From assembly GCA_029747015.1 (NCBI GenBank), contig JAKOGI010000109.1, forward strand, positions 372,001 through 436,000: DNA of 64,000 nt. The letters run 5' to 3'. This stretch comes from Carnegiea gigantea (Eukaryota; Streptophyta; Magnoliopsida; Caryophyllales; Cactaceae). The notes beneath the pieces are model-generated. The model had not been told where the DNA came from and did no database searches. It saw nothing but the letters and a program-made list of their open reading frames with translations. This document shows, one piece after another, positions 11,016-22,875 of this stretch. The translations under genes and the position numbers were made by a program. Each line of letters begins with the position of its first letter. The first letter of the stretch is position 1.

Positions 11016-13930
11016 CTACGGAGCCTGACCCCTACAATCAAAGACCTTAATCCTATCCCGCCACAACTTCCTATCTTGAGCCATGTTCTCTGTCAGACCG
11101 ACAACTCTCAGGTCCTCTGTAACCACTTCCTCTAGACACTTATTCGGTCTACCCCTTCCTCTCTTTCCACCGGGGGGATCGATCATCTCACACCTCCGCA
11201 CTGGGGCGGCCACACTTCTCCTCTTTACGTGGCCGAACCATCTGAGCCTCGATTCCCCCATCTTTTCCTCTATGGGGGCCACTTCAGCTAAGTTTCTGAT
11301 TACTCCATTCCTAATTCTGTCCCATCTCGTAAAACCACACATCCACCTGACCATTCTCATCTCAGCTACCTTCAACCTTTGGACCTGCATCTTTTTTAGA
11401 GGCCAACACTCCGATCCATAGAGAACAGCCGGTCTAACTACCATCTGATAGACTTTGCCTTTCAATCATAGGGGCACTCTCTTGTCACACAGCACCCCTG
11501 ACGCTGACTTCCACTTTTGCCAACCCACTCTTATCCGCTGGCTAATATCCTCGTCAATGTCCCCATTCTGTTGGATGATCGAGCCCAAATACTTAAATTT
11601 AGCGAACTTTGGTATCACCCTCCCATCCAGTGTGATTTATCCCCCTCTTCTATCCTTCCACTGAAACAACAATGGAGGTATTCCGTTTTTGATCTAGTTA
11701 ACCGAAAACCCCTAACTTCCAGTGTATGTCTCCAACTCTCCAACCTGTCATTCACCCCCTGCCTGGTCACATCGATAAGAACGATGTCATCTGCAAATAA
11801 TATGCACCAAGGCACCTCGTCCTGGATTCCTCTAGTGAGTTCATCCAGAACTAATGTGAAAAGAAACGGGCTTAAGGCGGAGCCCTGATGCAGGACTATA
11901 CTAACCTCGAAGTCATTGGAGACCCCTCCCGGTGTCCTAACACGCGTCCGCCCTCCCTCGTACATATCCTTGATTACACGGATGTACGCGGGCGACACCC
12001 TTTTCTCTTCCGAACACCTCTCGGGACTCTATCATACGCTTTTTCCAGGTCAATGAACACCATATGGAGATCCACCTTTCTATCCCTGAACAAGCCTATG
12101 AGCCCTCTGAGGAGGTAGGTCGCCTCAATGGTCGACCTGCCTGGCATGAAACCAAATTAGTTCTCTAAAATCTCTATCTCCCCCCGTAACCTTCTCTCAA
12201 TCACCCTCTCCCATAACTTCATAGTGTGATTGAGCAGTTTGATATCCCTAAAATTATTACAATCTTGGATATCCCCTTTGTTTTTGTACAGTGAAATGAC
12301 TGTACTGGCCCTCCACTCTCTGGGCATCTTGGCGGTCCTGAAAATAACGTTGAACAGCTCCGTAAGCCACTCTAGACCTACCTCCCCCATAAACTTCCAA
12401 ACTTTCACTAGTATCTGGTCCGGGCCCACTGTCTTCCCATTCGCCATCTTCTTCAAGACCTCCCTGATCTCCTCCTTTGCTATATGATCCCCCGCTCGCT
12501 GATCGCTACACTCTCCGCCCCTACTACAGTCGACTCGCACCCCTTCCCCATTAAGGAGTTTAACAAAGAACCTTTGCCATCTCTCCTTAATTTCAATATC
12601 CTCAATCAACACCTTACCCTCTTCGTCCTTGATGCACCTTACCACTTCCAAATCCCTAGTCTTCCTTTCCCTCGCCCTATCCAGTTTAAAAACCTCCTTC
12701 TCCCCTTCCTTCATCCCCAATCTATGGTACAGTCTATCAAACACCTGGCTCTTTGCTACTGCCACCACCTTTCTGACTACCTTCTTGGCCGCCTTGTATC
12801 CAATCTTCTTTTGCTCCCTCTCTTCCTCCGAACTGCTGCTCATGAACTCCACGTAAGCCTCTTTTTTGCCTTGACTTTCTCATTTACCTCTTCGTTCCAC
12901 CACCAAGCGTCCTCCATCCTGTTGCCGCCTCCCCTGGAAAGACCTAGGGTTTCCTTAGCCGACCTTCGGATGCAATCCGCCACAGCCTCCCACATCGAAT
13001 CGGCGTCTTCTGTCCTCCTCCAAGCTCTCTCCTCGGCTATTCTTTTTGCTATTAACCCCGCCTTCTCCTTCGTGAGGGTCCACCACTTAATTCTGGGTTC
13101 TCCGGCTCTCCTCTTCGGCCTCTTGGGATACTTGAATTCTGCATCTAAAACCAGCAGCCTATGTTGAGTGCCCAAAAACTCGCTGGGAATCACTTTGCAG
13201 TCCTTACACGATCTCCGATTTTCCTTCCTCGTTAGGAAGAAGTCAATCTGGGTCCTGCAAGAGCTGCTCTTGAAGGTCACTAGGTGGTTATCCTTCTTCT
13301 TGCAAAAGGAGTTGGCCACCAACAAATCAACGGCTACCGCAAAGTCCAGCACAGAGACCCCTCCCCCGTTTCTCTCTCCGAAACCGAAGCCCCCGTGGAC
13401 CCCGTCATATCCCGCTGCCTCCGCGCCGATATGACCGTTAAAGTCTCCTCCTATGAACAGTTTCTCGCTCCGAGGGACCTCTTGGGTGACCTGATCTGGA
13501 TCCTCCCAAAAGAGCTTCTTGGTTTCCTCCGGCAGGCCTACTTGGGGCGCATACAAACTCACCACGTTCACGAAAACTGAACCCACCAAAACTTTAATGG
13601 CCATAATCCGTCGCTCTTACGCCTCATTTCGACCACCTGGTCTGCCAAATCCTTCTCCACCAGGATGCCAACTCCGTTTTTCGCCTTGGTTGACCCTGAG
13701 TACCAAAGTTTGTACCCATCAATCTCTCTAGTTTTAACCCCAACCCACTTCGTCTCCTGGACGCACACTATACTAATCTTACGCCTACACAAAGACTTAA
13801 CTAATTCTATCGACTTACCCGTGAAAGATCCAATATTCCAGGACGCTAGGCGTATCTTCCGCAACCCTAAATCCCTCCTAGCCCCAAAACTCCCCGGAGG
13901 ACAGGCTGAAACAGTTACATGGCCCGCCAC
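11016..13930 (-). pseudogene. LINE polyprotein: AP-like endonuclease plus reverse transcriptase (frameshifted)
   Basis: Reading on the minus strand, 13930-13568 and 13604-12840 give an exonuclease/endonuclease/phosphatase-type endonuclease (IRLASWNIGSFTGKS, VCVQETKW, GGDFNGHIG, RTQIDFFLTR). Then 12852-12157 and 11998-11615 give the reverse transcriptase (VISLYKNKGD, a frame-broken FGFMPGRST region, and FADD intact in CILFADDIVLID). The segment 11465-11016 gives the C-terminal RTE end ([25 protein letters not shown]). At least three frame changes and one stop separate the parts. The RT catalytic box is intact, unlike in the copy at 8.5 kb, but no continuous protein can be made. This is the master-like copy for annotating the family's fragments in the window. 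Confidence 0.9.
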
Positions 13931-14928
13931 AGACGCAGACGCCTACGATGCCAGCGAACACCCTAGAGGTCTACAAACTAAAAGGCACAGTAATGCTTTC
14001 AACTAAAGCCAAACGTAATAGTAATAAAAAAAACTAAACTGAAAATATATGAATATAAGACAATTATGACACTACCGAATTTGATGACAATAATAAGCGA
14101 TAAACAATCGACACAAAATTGGGTATGCAAGTTATACGCGCAGTTCGCTAAGTGGGTGGCTAAACAATGAAGGGGAACTGGGACGATGAAGAGAAAATGT
14201 GAGTGAGGCAATTCGTCGAACAGGTGGTGGTCGAAATGCAGTACCTCTAGGATGTGAAATTGAACCCAACCCCAGCCAATATAACAAATTAAATGCAATC
14301 TGGAATGTGAGAATAGACCTCTGATTGGACAATAAAAACGCAAGATCACAATCCTAACCCAGATTAAACACAAACAGTAGCTAGCTCAAAGACTGAAAAG
14401 GAGATTAACTGGACAATCGCAAGAAGCCAGAATTGGGACCATAACAAATCCCAGAGAAAGTACACAAACTCTGGATTAATCAAGCCTGATGTCACCAACA
14501 AAATGAGCAGAACGGTGGTAGAAGTGGGCGACTTCGTTACTTACCAAACAGTAGAATCAATCAAGCTTGACGTCAACAGTCAATGGCCGAAGAGTAGAGA
14601 CTCACCAAACAGAGGTGTTTTGCCCACCTGTAAAAACTCTTTGATGGGGAAATGGGTTGAAGTGGGCGGTCGGCGGCAGTCGTGGGCTGGCGGTGGCAGA
14701 GGCGTGGGCAGCGGAGGTTGAGGACTGGATGCAACGAACACTCCCAAGTCACACAGGAACTTTGCCGACCTGGGGCACGTGGCGGTGCTCGCAAACGTGT
14801 CTCCTCGATGTTGACGGTCTCGAAGGCTGCTGCCGGCGGGGAGCCGAGCCACCGGCGATGTCCTGGCTAGGGGGTAGACTGGCAGTGTCCAAGGTCACTC
14901 AGTGACCGTTGCGTAGAGAGTGAGCAAC
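13931..14928 (-). other. 5' UTR of the full-length LINE
   Basis: This lies inside the TSD-bounded element, upstream of the endonuclease. The outermost 450 bp are GC-rich. A 90-residue open frame (14852-14580, minus; begins MARLPAG) is proline- and serine-rich with no recognised domain; it may be an ORF1 remnant or chance. An internal promoter is expected in a LINE 5' UTR, but I see no specific motif. Confidence 0.6.
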
Positions 14929-15117
14929 AGCCCCTTCATTTGTCACAAATGCAAATCTTGACGGATTGAAGTATAGATGGATGAGAATCGTCCTTTTGTA
15001 CTAGACCAAAAGAATTGCTGGCATAATACGTTTTTATTCATGTAATTTCCAGAAGAATACACTCCCACACCATGATATTAATTAAGCTTTTTACCTACGT
15101 TTGGATGCCCTGAAAAT

Positions 15118-15973
15118 TAGGGATGTACCCAAAAAAAAAAGTCAAAATCAAAAATCGCACAGCAAAATCGAAAAAGTTGAACCAAAAAACGAGTTAATCG
15201 AACAAATTTTTTCAAAAAATCGGTTCGGTTAACTGAACTGAAAAAATTTTTGGTTTTCATTTCGATTACGGTTTGGATAATTTGAAAATTCGGTTATCCT
15301 ATGGTTAATAGAACCGAAAATAATTTTATTTTCAAAAAAGTACACATAAAGAATGCAAAAATTAGGTAAGAAAGTGTACGTTTTTTTAATTATGTATGAA
15401 TACGACAACAATACCACATCCCAGTATGGATTTCGCTTTCGTAGAATATGGACAGATCCAGATATAGATAATTTTACCTCTACCAGCATCCCTGCCGGTA
15501 GAGATGTTGATTTCAAGAGACGCACAAAACAAGATTTTGTGAAAATATTTTATATTAGAGAGATTTTGTGAAAATATTTTATGGAGAAAAATTATAGATA
15601 AGTAACAGGGAATGAACTAAGTACTAATAAATCAAATGGCAGTAACCATATAAACATAAGTGCAACATAAAAAATAACCAAAATTTAATTTTTATGAAAT
15701 AGTTTGAACATAAAAAAGATGAAAAATTTAAGTAAGAAGGTATACATTTTAATTATGTGTAAATGATCAACCGACAATCAAACCGAAAAATCAATTAATC
15801 AAACCGAAAAATCTATTAACCGATCTTTTCAGTTCGGATCTTCGACGAACCAAATTTTTGATTAACCCAAAAATAATTTCAACTCGGTTATGATTCAAAT
15901 TTTTTTAAGCCGAAAAACGATTCATCGATTTCGGTTAATTAAAACTACGACTATCCTATTTTGCACACCGCGA
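15118..15973. mobile_element. Non-autonomous hAT-like element rich in CGGTT/AACCG words
   Basis: The ends are TAGGGATGTAC (left) and, as reverse complement of the right end, TCGCGGTGTGC, an imperfect pair of the hAT 'TAGGGRTGTGC' kind. Flanking 8-bp repeats CTGAAAAT (15110-15117) and CTGAAAAC (15974-15981) fit a hAT-type TSD with one mismatch. The interior has many AACCGAAAAATC and CGGTTAAC words in both orientations, so it can fold on itself. A LINE fragment has inserted near its middle. Confidence 0.55.
15403..15675 (-). mobile_element. 5'-truncated RTE-type LINE fragment nested in the hAT-like element
   Basis: Read on the minus strand, the fragment carries the same 3' block as the larger LINEs (TCTACCGGCAGGGATGCTGG, a degenerate CCCCAGACC..GCGAAAGCG block) and ends in a short GTT-like tail at 15403. 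Upstream it continues through the 3' UTR words TCTCCATAAAATATTTTCAC and TTCATTCCCTGTTACTTA, which also occur in the copy at 43.2-45.1 kb. The upstream limit is approximate. Confidence 0.75.
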
Positions 15974-16189
15974 CTGAAAACTCGGCGGGACTTTAAAAAC
16001 AGTTGTCGACGTAGCTTCCGACGGACGGAAAAGTTGAGGAAAAGACCAAAAGGACACAAATCCCCATTGTAATCCAAAGCAAGCATGCGCATCGTCCCAA
16101 TGATATTAATGTAACATCAACACTCTCCGAAGCGCAATGGATTGAGACTACTCAGAAACAGTCTGTCATAAGCCCTACGTGTACTGTGC

Positions 16190-16191
<2 letters not shown>

Positions 16192-16232
<41 letters not shown>
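16192..16232 (+). repeat. (CT)n tract in the BARD1 5' UTR
   Basis: An uninterrupted CT repeat of about 20 units ends six bases before the BARD1 start codon at 16238. CT/GA tracts in plant 5' UTRs and core promoters are known binding sites for GAGA-type BPC factors; a role here is inference. Confidence 0.9.
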
Positions 16233-16236
<4 letters not shown>

Positions 16237-16237
16237 T

Positions 16238-19200
16238 ATGGCGGATTCTCAGAGCGCTACCCTATCCCTGAACCCTTGGGCCCTTCATCTTCAGAAATTA
16301 GCCCTTGAACTTAAATGCTCCTTTTGGTATGCATCATCCTGCATTTTCAATGTCCCTAAGTTTCCTCCTTTTTTTTTTTTTTTGTTGGGATGGGGGTTGG
16401 TGATGGTGGTGGGGCTTCTTAATTCTATTTTCTTTGTGTTTGATGGGGTTGTTTTTGGATTTTGCAGTTTGAATTTGTACACGAAACCTTTATTGCTACC
16501 CTGTGACCACATTTTCTGCAGGTATTTGGTATTTCTTTTCTTCCTTAAATTTTTGTTTTCATCGTGGCAAAATTGTGAAATATGCAATTATTTTGGACGG
16601 ATGAGATATGGGTTGCTCGATTTGTTTCAGTTCTTGCGTGCCCATGTCAGAATTATTTGGGTATGAATGTCCTCTATGCAAACGGCCATTGGTTGAACAA
16701 GGTACTTTATTTTCTACAGGAGATTAACTTGCAAGCATTTTATTCTATTCACACACTATTTATTTATGCTTTAGTAGCATCTCAATGTGGTGTAGAGTGA
16801 AAGTGCCCAAAACTTATAGCAAATGGGCTTTTATAGGCCTAATTTATTTCTCGATCAAGTATTGTTCTTCTTTTTTTTTTAAAAAAAATCTTTAGGGACT
16901 GATGGATGTGCAAAATGCTGTAACAATGAATGGGATGTCTTGTTCAAATGTATAATTCATAGTGTGAGAGGAATCTTTCTGATTCCAATGGATGCATATA
17001 TTATAATTATTTTTGCCTTCTTTAGAATAGGAAAAACTCAGTGAAATTCTTAACTTGGAGTGCAGAACTGAGGCAAGCTCCTTATATGGAAAATTTGGTG
17101 AATATCTATAGGTGTTTGGATGCTTCCTTCTCTTCTCATATGATTAAGTCAGGTTAGTACTTAGTTTTTTTAGATGAAGGCAAGTCAGGTCAGTACTTAT
17201 TATCATCACATAAAGAGTTGATTTTTCATTTTTGAGCATGTTATGATTCTCTGTAAATTTATAGCTGCTTCTTGAATTGGAAATTCTTATGTTCAGGTAA
17301 CATGGCCAAGGGGAATGTTGGTTCCTCTACCCTCGAGAATTTTGACACTCAGCATTCTAACTTGTCGCCAATGGATGCTCAGCGAGCTCCCGTGCTAGAT
17401 AATTCGACAGCAACAGTTCAGGTTGGGCCGGGTTGTGGCGTTGCTGACTTTGGCATGAGAAATGGGAGTATGGAGCAAGGTTTGCAGACATTGGAAAGCA
17501 ACATGAATTCTGGCAAGGGTGTTGAAGATGATCGTTGTGATGCTAGAAGCAGTGACAATGTGAGAATTTGGCTTATCATTTTTTTTCCACATCTGTTATA
17601 AATGCCGTGGCTTTAGTTACTTGTTTTCGCTTATATTTGTTTGTATTTATTGTTTGCATTGTGTAATGGCTGCTTCTTGGTTTTACAACGAGTGGCGTGC
17701 CTGCAAAATCTGATGAATTTTGAACTGACATACCTGAAACAAACAGTTATGCAGGTAGTAATTGCCATTTTGAATGTGTTTTTACACACTAATAAACATA
17801 AGCACTATTTACTGAACCAGCCAGTACATGTTCCCATGCTACATTAGCCAATTTGATATGACAAAGAAGTGTTTCTTACAATGCTTCTTTCATTGACATA
17901 ATCCTGTAATGGATATGCCATAAGCTATGAGAACTTTTGAACTCAATTTAGTGATTTGTTACAGAAGATGCTAATGCAAAATCCTGCAGTGTGTCATCTG
18001 TCCTGTGGTACTCCTCCCCCCCCCCCTTCCAAAAAAAAAAAATTCTTTACATCTTCTGCTTGAATTTTAACTTTTGCAAGGAAAATGTACAATTTTCAGG
18101 GAAGAAGTTGCTGACCCCCCCCCCCAAAAAGTGGCTCAGTTCATAGTAATAGGTTCACCTGTTGTGGCTCTATTTATACTTTTTCCTTAGTTTATATGGG
18201 ACATCCTGTTCGCTAACAATGTGAGCCATCTTTTCTTATCCTGAAGAAGCAAGATGCTAGATTTACTAACCCATTCTGTCCCATTCTTGGTCGAGAGGAG
18301 TTAACCATCTTCATTGAATACATTTTTTGCTGGCGTCTTGGCTTTTGAATATGGGTCCTGAGAAATTGTACCTACAGACTATAAAAACTTGTTCAGTAAA
18401 AAAATCTGCCAAGAGAAAAGTTGCTGATCTCAAAGCAGAAGAGCTTGATGATATGAATCCTATACCCGGCAGTTCTTCTGGTGACCAACTAGCAGTCGAA
18501 TCTGATTCTACAAGCTTGGTTAACTTCATATGTGCATTCTGCCAGACTTGGAAAATAACGGAGGTATGCTCATCTTTCTCGGCTTTCCTATCATGTGCAA
18601 TCCTCATTTTCCCCTTGCTATCAGAACACCTTCATGTAAAGTACTTGCGAAGCACAAATTTTCTTCTCTGTTTGTTTGCAAATATCATGCAAGTAGAACA
18701 CTGATCTTTTTGTTCTATTGTCTTTTCTTTCCATTTCTGTTTCTCTCCTAGGGTAGTGGACCGATGCAGCATTTTGCCAACGGGAAAGAAGTGTTTGGGA
18801 GTGAGGCTGGTCATTCCAATGTTATACATGTGCACAAGAGCTGCTTTGAATGGTTGATAATGTCTTCTAGCTATAGATTTTGTTCAAACATCTTTTAATC
18901 ATAGTTCGCTGGCTGCAAATTGTGTCAAGATGGTTACATCGGCGGGATTATTATACATTTACTATTTCTATGTCCTTCATATTTGATATTCAGGAGATCA
19001 AACTATGCTTAAAATAGCTGCATTTTGTTCCTAAGGTCACCTAGTTATCTAACATTACCTTTGAAAGCTAAGGACTACAAATTTGGAAGCTGTCAAGCTA
19101 AGGACTACAAATTTGGAAGCTGTCATGAGGATCTTCCTGCGACTTTAGGGTGTGAATTTGGATTTGGAAATGGATTTGACATAGGATTCCAGTGCATGCC

Positions 19201-22200
19201 TGTTTTCCTTTTCGTTTTTTGCCCCTTTCCTTTCTTACGTTAGAGGAAGGGATGGGGGGTCGGCAAAGTTCCTAATTATTGTATGAACTATGCTTTTCTA
19301 TTGCTTTGTTGTCCCCCTCTCCCTCCCTCTTCCTTTGATGCTATTCAGCTCAAAGTACTCTTCATAGTAATGTTTGTTGTTTCAATGTGGGTGTATTTTA
19401 TTGACCAAGTTTAGATAGCTTATTTGTGACATTAACTTGGTTTTATACCACTAGTCTGGGGTTAGTGAGCATACACTGAAAATTGCAAGCAAGCAGAAAA
19501 GGATATAATTAGATGTGACCACTTGTTGTTGGAACACGTTGTGTAGAAATCCTTTTCTCATCCAAGGGAAAAAGCTATGAGCCTATAACTTGGTTTCAAC
19601 TTTTCTAGTATTCAACATTATGCTAGGACTAGTAGTAACAGTAAATGCAAGGGTTCACTCAGTCCAAGATGCATAAACTGGAATAACTCTTGCATTCTTA
19701 CAACTCTTTTGTGCAACAAGAAGCATTATCGTGTTGAATCTTGATTAAACAACATACTGGTTTTCCCCCGACCACGTCTTCTCTGGATTAAATTTTCTCC
19801 TTCCATGCTAGGCATGCCATGTACATCATTAAAAATAGGTCCCTGCCCCTGCAAAAAACAACAGACAGAAACACAGGCTTCTTGGTTTGTGAACTTAAAT
19901 GGAATAGAATCTTGGTTTAGTAATGCTTGTCTTGTTTTTTAGAAGCGATGGTTTACCTTGAAAAGCATTTAAATATGCCTGCTGGAATTGCTATCAATTC
20001 CCTGATGTACAGCTTTTCAAATGTGTACAATGGTTTAAATGATGTCTGTTTATATTACCTCACAAGGCTGTAACAAAATGCAGGGCTCCTCTAATTTTTT
20101 TTGAGAGTGACACTATAATAAAGAATCTGGATAAAGAGATAGCGAGGGCTGCAAAGCTCAAGTGCAGCAGTTGTCGGCTTAAGGGAGCTGCCCTTGGGTG
20201 TTATGCAAAATCCTGCCGGAGAAGTTACCATGTTCCTTGTGCATATGACATTCTAGAATGCAGATGGGATACGGTGAGTTTTCCTTGGTGCCTTTGTGAT
20301 GCAGCTGTTTGTAATATTTGATAAAAGTAGAGGAAAGAATGAAAAAAAAATTTTCTTGCGCCTTTTGATTTCACAGGATGATTACCTAATGCTATGCCCT
20401 TCTCATACTTCACATAAGTTCCCCCGTGAGAAGTCCAGGAAGCCTGTTGTAAAGAAGTGTACATCATCAACTCAAACGTATGATCTTTGCTGTGGCCGTC
20501 AAGTTGAACTTCTGCAGACTGCATTTGTGCTTTTGAGAGTTAGATTAATCTATATACCAATTGGCTCTTATTGGTCAATCTTGTAAATTCATTTCTGCAT
20601 CTGGCCAGGCATCTCTCAGCCTGAACAATATTTTAAAATAAGCATTTTCTTTTATTTATCGGCATGTACTTTTCTATTTGCAATCAAGTGGTAGCCTACT
20701 TTCGTATCAATAGTGAAAGTTAATTTCGTTCAGATGCTCTGAAAACCGCCTTGTGTATTCCGAAGCATTGGTCTTTGGATTACAGTTCTTCATTAAACCC
20801 TGACTGCCATAGGAGTCATCATCGTCTATGTCCTCCTGCAACTTGGCAGACACCGGTTTAAAGTTTTCTGACACTCAGTTTTCATTTTTCAGATATGATG
20901 AGCATGGAACCTCGCTTGAGTCTGACTTTTGGGCCACATCACTTACTGGAACTAGAAGATGGGTTCTATGTGGGTCTGCCTTGTCTGCTGATGAGAAGGT
21001 CGGTTCCAAGTTCCAACGTGCTACTCCCCGTCTCCCCCCCCCCCCCCCCCCAAAAAGGGTGTCCCTTCTCGGCTTAGAATTTGAAGCTGCGAACTTTATT
21101 TTTGTGTCTCTAATCTATTTTCCAATCGACAAATCATAAATGTCCAAGCCTCTATGTGCAGTTTATGTTGGTTGAATTTGCAACGATGTGCGGTGCAACA
21201 GTGACAAAAGCCTGGAATCCAAACGTCACTCATGTAATTGCAGCGACTGATGCTAGTGGTGCATGCAGTAGGACCTTAAAATTTCTCATGGCAATCCTTA
21301 AGGGAATATGGATACTCAAAACTGGCTGTAAGTTATTTCATTGGCTGCTCACTCAATCAATAATAATGTTCCCTCTTGATTTCCTGTTGGAATATACTCA
21401 TGCTTATTGTGTACATGATTAATGAGACTGTTCCAGAATGCGATTACAACTTAAGCTTAACGTGCCTACAAAACGAGGTTGGTGCAGATTAGGTGGGGCA
21501 ATCATGTAGTAAGATTTTGCCCAAATGGCTAAGGTCATCCCCTGAGCTTTAGCGTCTGCAAATTTTTTTGACTTTGTCACATGTTATTGAGAGTTCTGTG
21601 AATTTGACTGCTGAAGAACATAAATGTTTGTTTTATGCCTCTTTTATACCTTAGAAGAACTAACTAAACGACAGAGAAGAGAAGAAAACTATTTGGTGGT
21701 AACCTGGCTCACGATTCTATATGAATATTTTGAGAAGCTATTTTTACTTGAACTCTCAAACTTTTGCTGCGGTCTTCAGATGATTACCTAATTGTACTTT
21801 GGTGGTCCTTTTACAGGGATCAAAGCATGCATGCAATCAAAGTGTCCTGTAGATGAAGAACCTTATGAAATCGGTGTTGATAGTCATGGGTGTTGTGATG
21901 GCCCCAAAACTGGCCGGTTGAGGGCTTTAAACGATGTGAGTTCCTTTTTCTCAGATATGTTTTTACGGTACCAGAACTTCCCTTGTCACTAGACTTAGGA
22001 AACTTGTCCAACTGGAACCAGACCAAATCCAGCTCAAATCTCAAAGAAGTGCAACTGAAATTTTGACCAAACCAAAATGACCTGACCTGAAATTTATTTA
22101 ACCAATATTCATTACATTTTATTGACAGGCTAGTCTTATTGACAGCAAACCCAAATGAGCTCAACCGTAAAGAGCAAGCTATATATTCCATTGGCCCTTT

Positions 22201-22875
22201 TGACCTGTCCAGCCTAACACGGACTCGAACAACCCATATGCCATGATACTTACAGGCCTGGTGCACATAATTTAATCCTAGAATGAATGTACTCTGCAAA
22301 TCGTGGGATTATCTTGCATGGATACTGTTTATTCAATGGTCTTGGCAATCTTGAACTGTACACTCTGTACCTCCATCTCTTCTGTCAAAGATCTCTACAT
22401 TTGTGGAGGGGAAAATTCTCCGAAAATCTTTTCTTCTTTTCCTGTGCAAAATTACTAGTCTCTGCATCTCTGCAATCACATTCTTGTATTTTGTCGGATC
22501 AAAACAAAGTGCATCAAATCTTCTCTGCAGGCACCACAGCTCTTCAGTGGCCTAAGATTCTTCTTCACCGGTGACTTGGTGCTCACAAACAAAGCCTATA
22601 TCCAAGACCTGATTATAGCTGGTGGAGGCACCATCATTGCAACCAGAGACGAACTAAAGGAGTTTTCTGGTCCCCATTCTAGTCCTTCAGTATTAGTAGT
22701 TTACAACAATGATGCCATGCTGGGAACACAAGATGCTGTGTTGCGACAAGCTGAAGCTGAAAAGGTGACCCATGACAGCCGGTCCAAAGCCATCACTCCT
22801 ACGTGGGTTGTGGATTCAATTGCTTCAGGTGCACTGCAGCCCTTCGCACAAAGAGAGGAATATAAAATAGGTTAA
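16238..22875 (+). CDS. BARD1: BARD1 (BRCA1-associated RING domain protein 1 / ROW1) orthologue
   Basis: A nuclear RING-BRCT protein; the Arabidopsis orthologue partners BRCA1 in recombination repair and, as ROW1, represses WUSCHEL. Exons with consistent phase: 16238-16326, 16468-16521, 16631-16701, 17066-17152, 17297-17559, 18378-18563, 18752-18852, 20084-20273, 20377-20477, 20893-20998, 21162-21327, 21817-21935 and 22531-22875 (stop TAA). They join to 625 residues, against 714 from memory for Arabidopsis. The first three exons form a complete C3HC4 RING (CSFC, CDHIFC, SSC, CPLC). Exons at 18.4-20.5 kb form the extended PHD (CAFCQTW, HVHKSC, CSSCRLKGAALGC, SCRRSYHVPCA). The last four give two BRCT domains (WVLCGSALSADEK, WNPNVTHVIA, PKTGRLRA, SGLRFFFTGD, ITPTWVVDSIA). 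The start of exon 6 and possible extra exons at 17.6-18.37 kb are unsure, since that linker is poorly conserved. Confidence 0.93.
19067..19126. repeat. 30-bp perfect tandem duplication in a BARD1 intron
   Basis: The unit starting GCTAAGGACTACAAATTTGG occurs twice in a row (19067-19096 and 19097-19126), differing only in the last base. It lies in the intron between the exons ending at 18852 and starting at 20084, so it should not affect the protein. Confidence 0.85.

Larger units (their letters stand above)
10687..14928 (-). mobile_element. Full-length, decayed RTE-type LINE with 15-bp TSD
   Basis: The repeats AGCCCCTTTATTTGT (10672-10686) and AGCCCCTTCATTTGT (14929-14943) match at 14 of 15 positions and bracket a 4.24-kb minus-strand element. 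The 3' end at 10687 is a GTT-rich tail (read as ACAACAACAAC on the plus strand) preceded by the shared RTE 3' block. The 5' region at about 13931-14928 is relatively GC-rich and precedes the endonuclease. This copy shows the whole element plan: 5' UTR of about 1 kb, endonuclease, reverse transcriptase, 3' UTR and short-repeat tail. Several frameshifts and a stop near 12157 mean that it is dead. Confidence 0.9.

Noticed and set aside
17690..17756. Possible BARD1 exon ending before a GTAGTA donor
   Set aside because: In the phase needed after the previous exon it hits a stop; in the open phase it has no similarity to BARD1.
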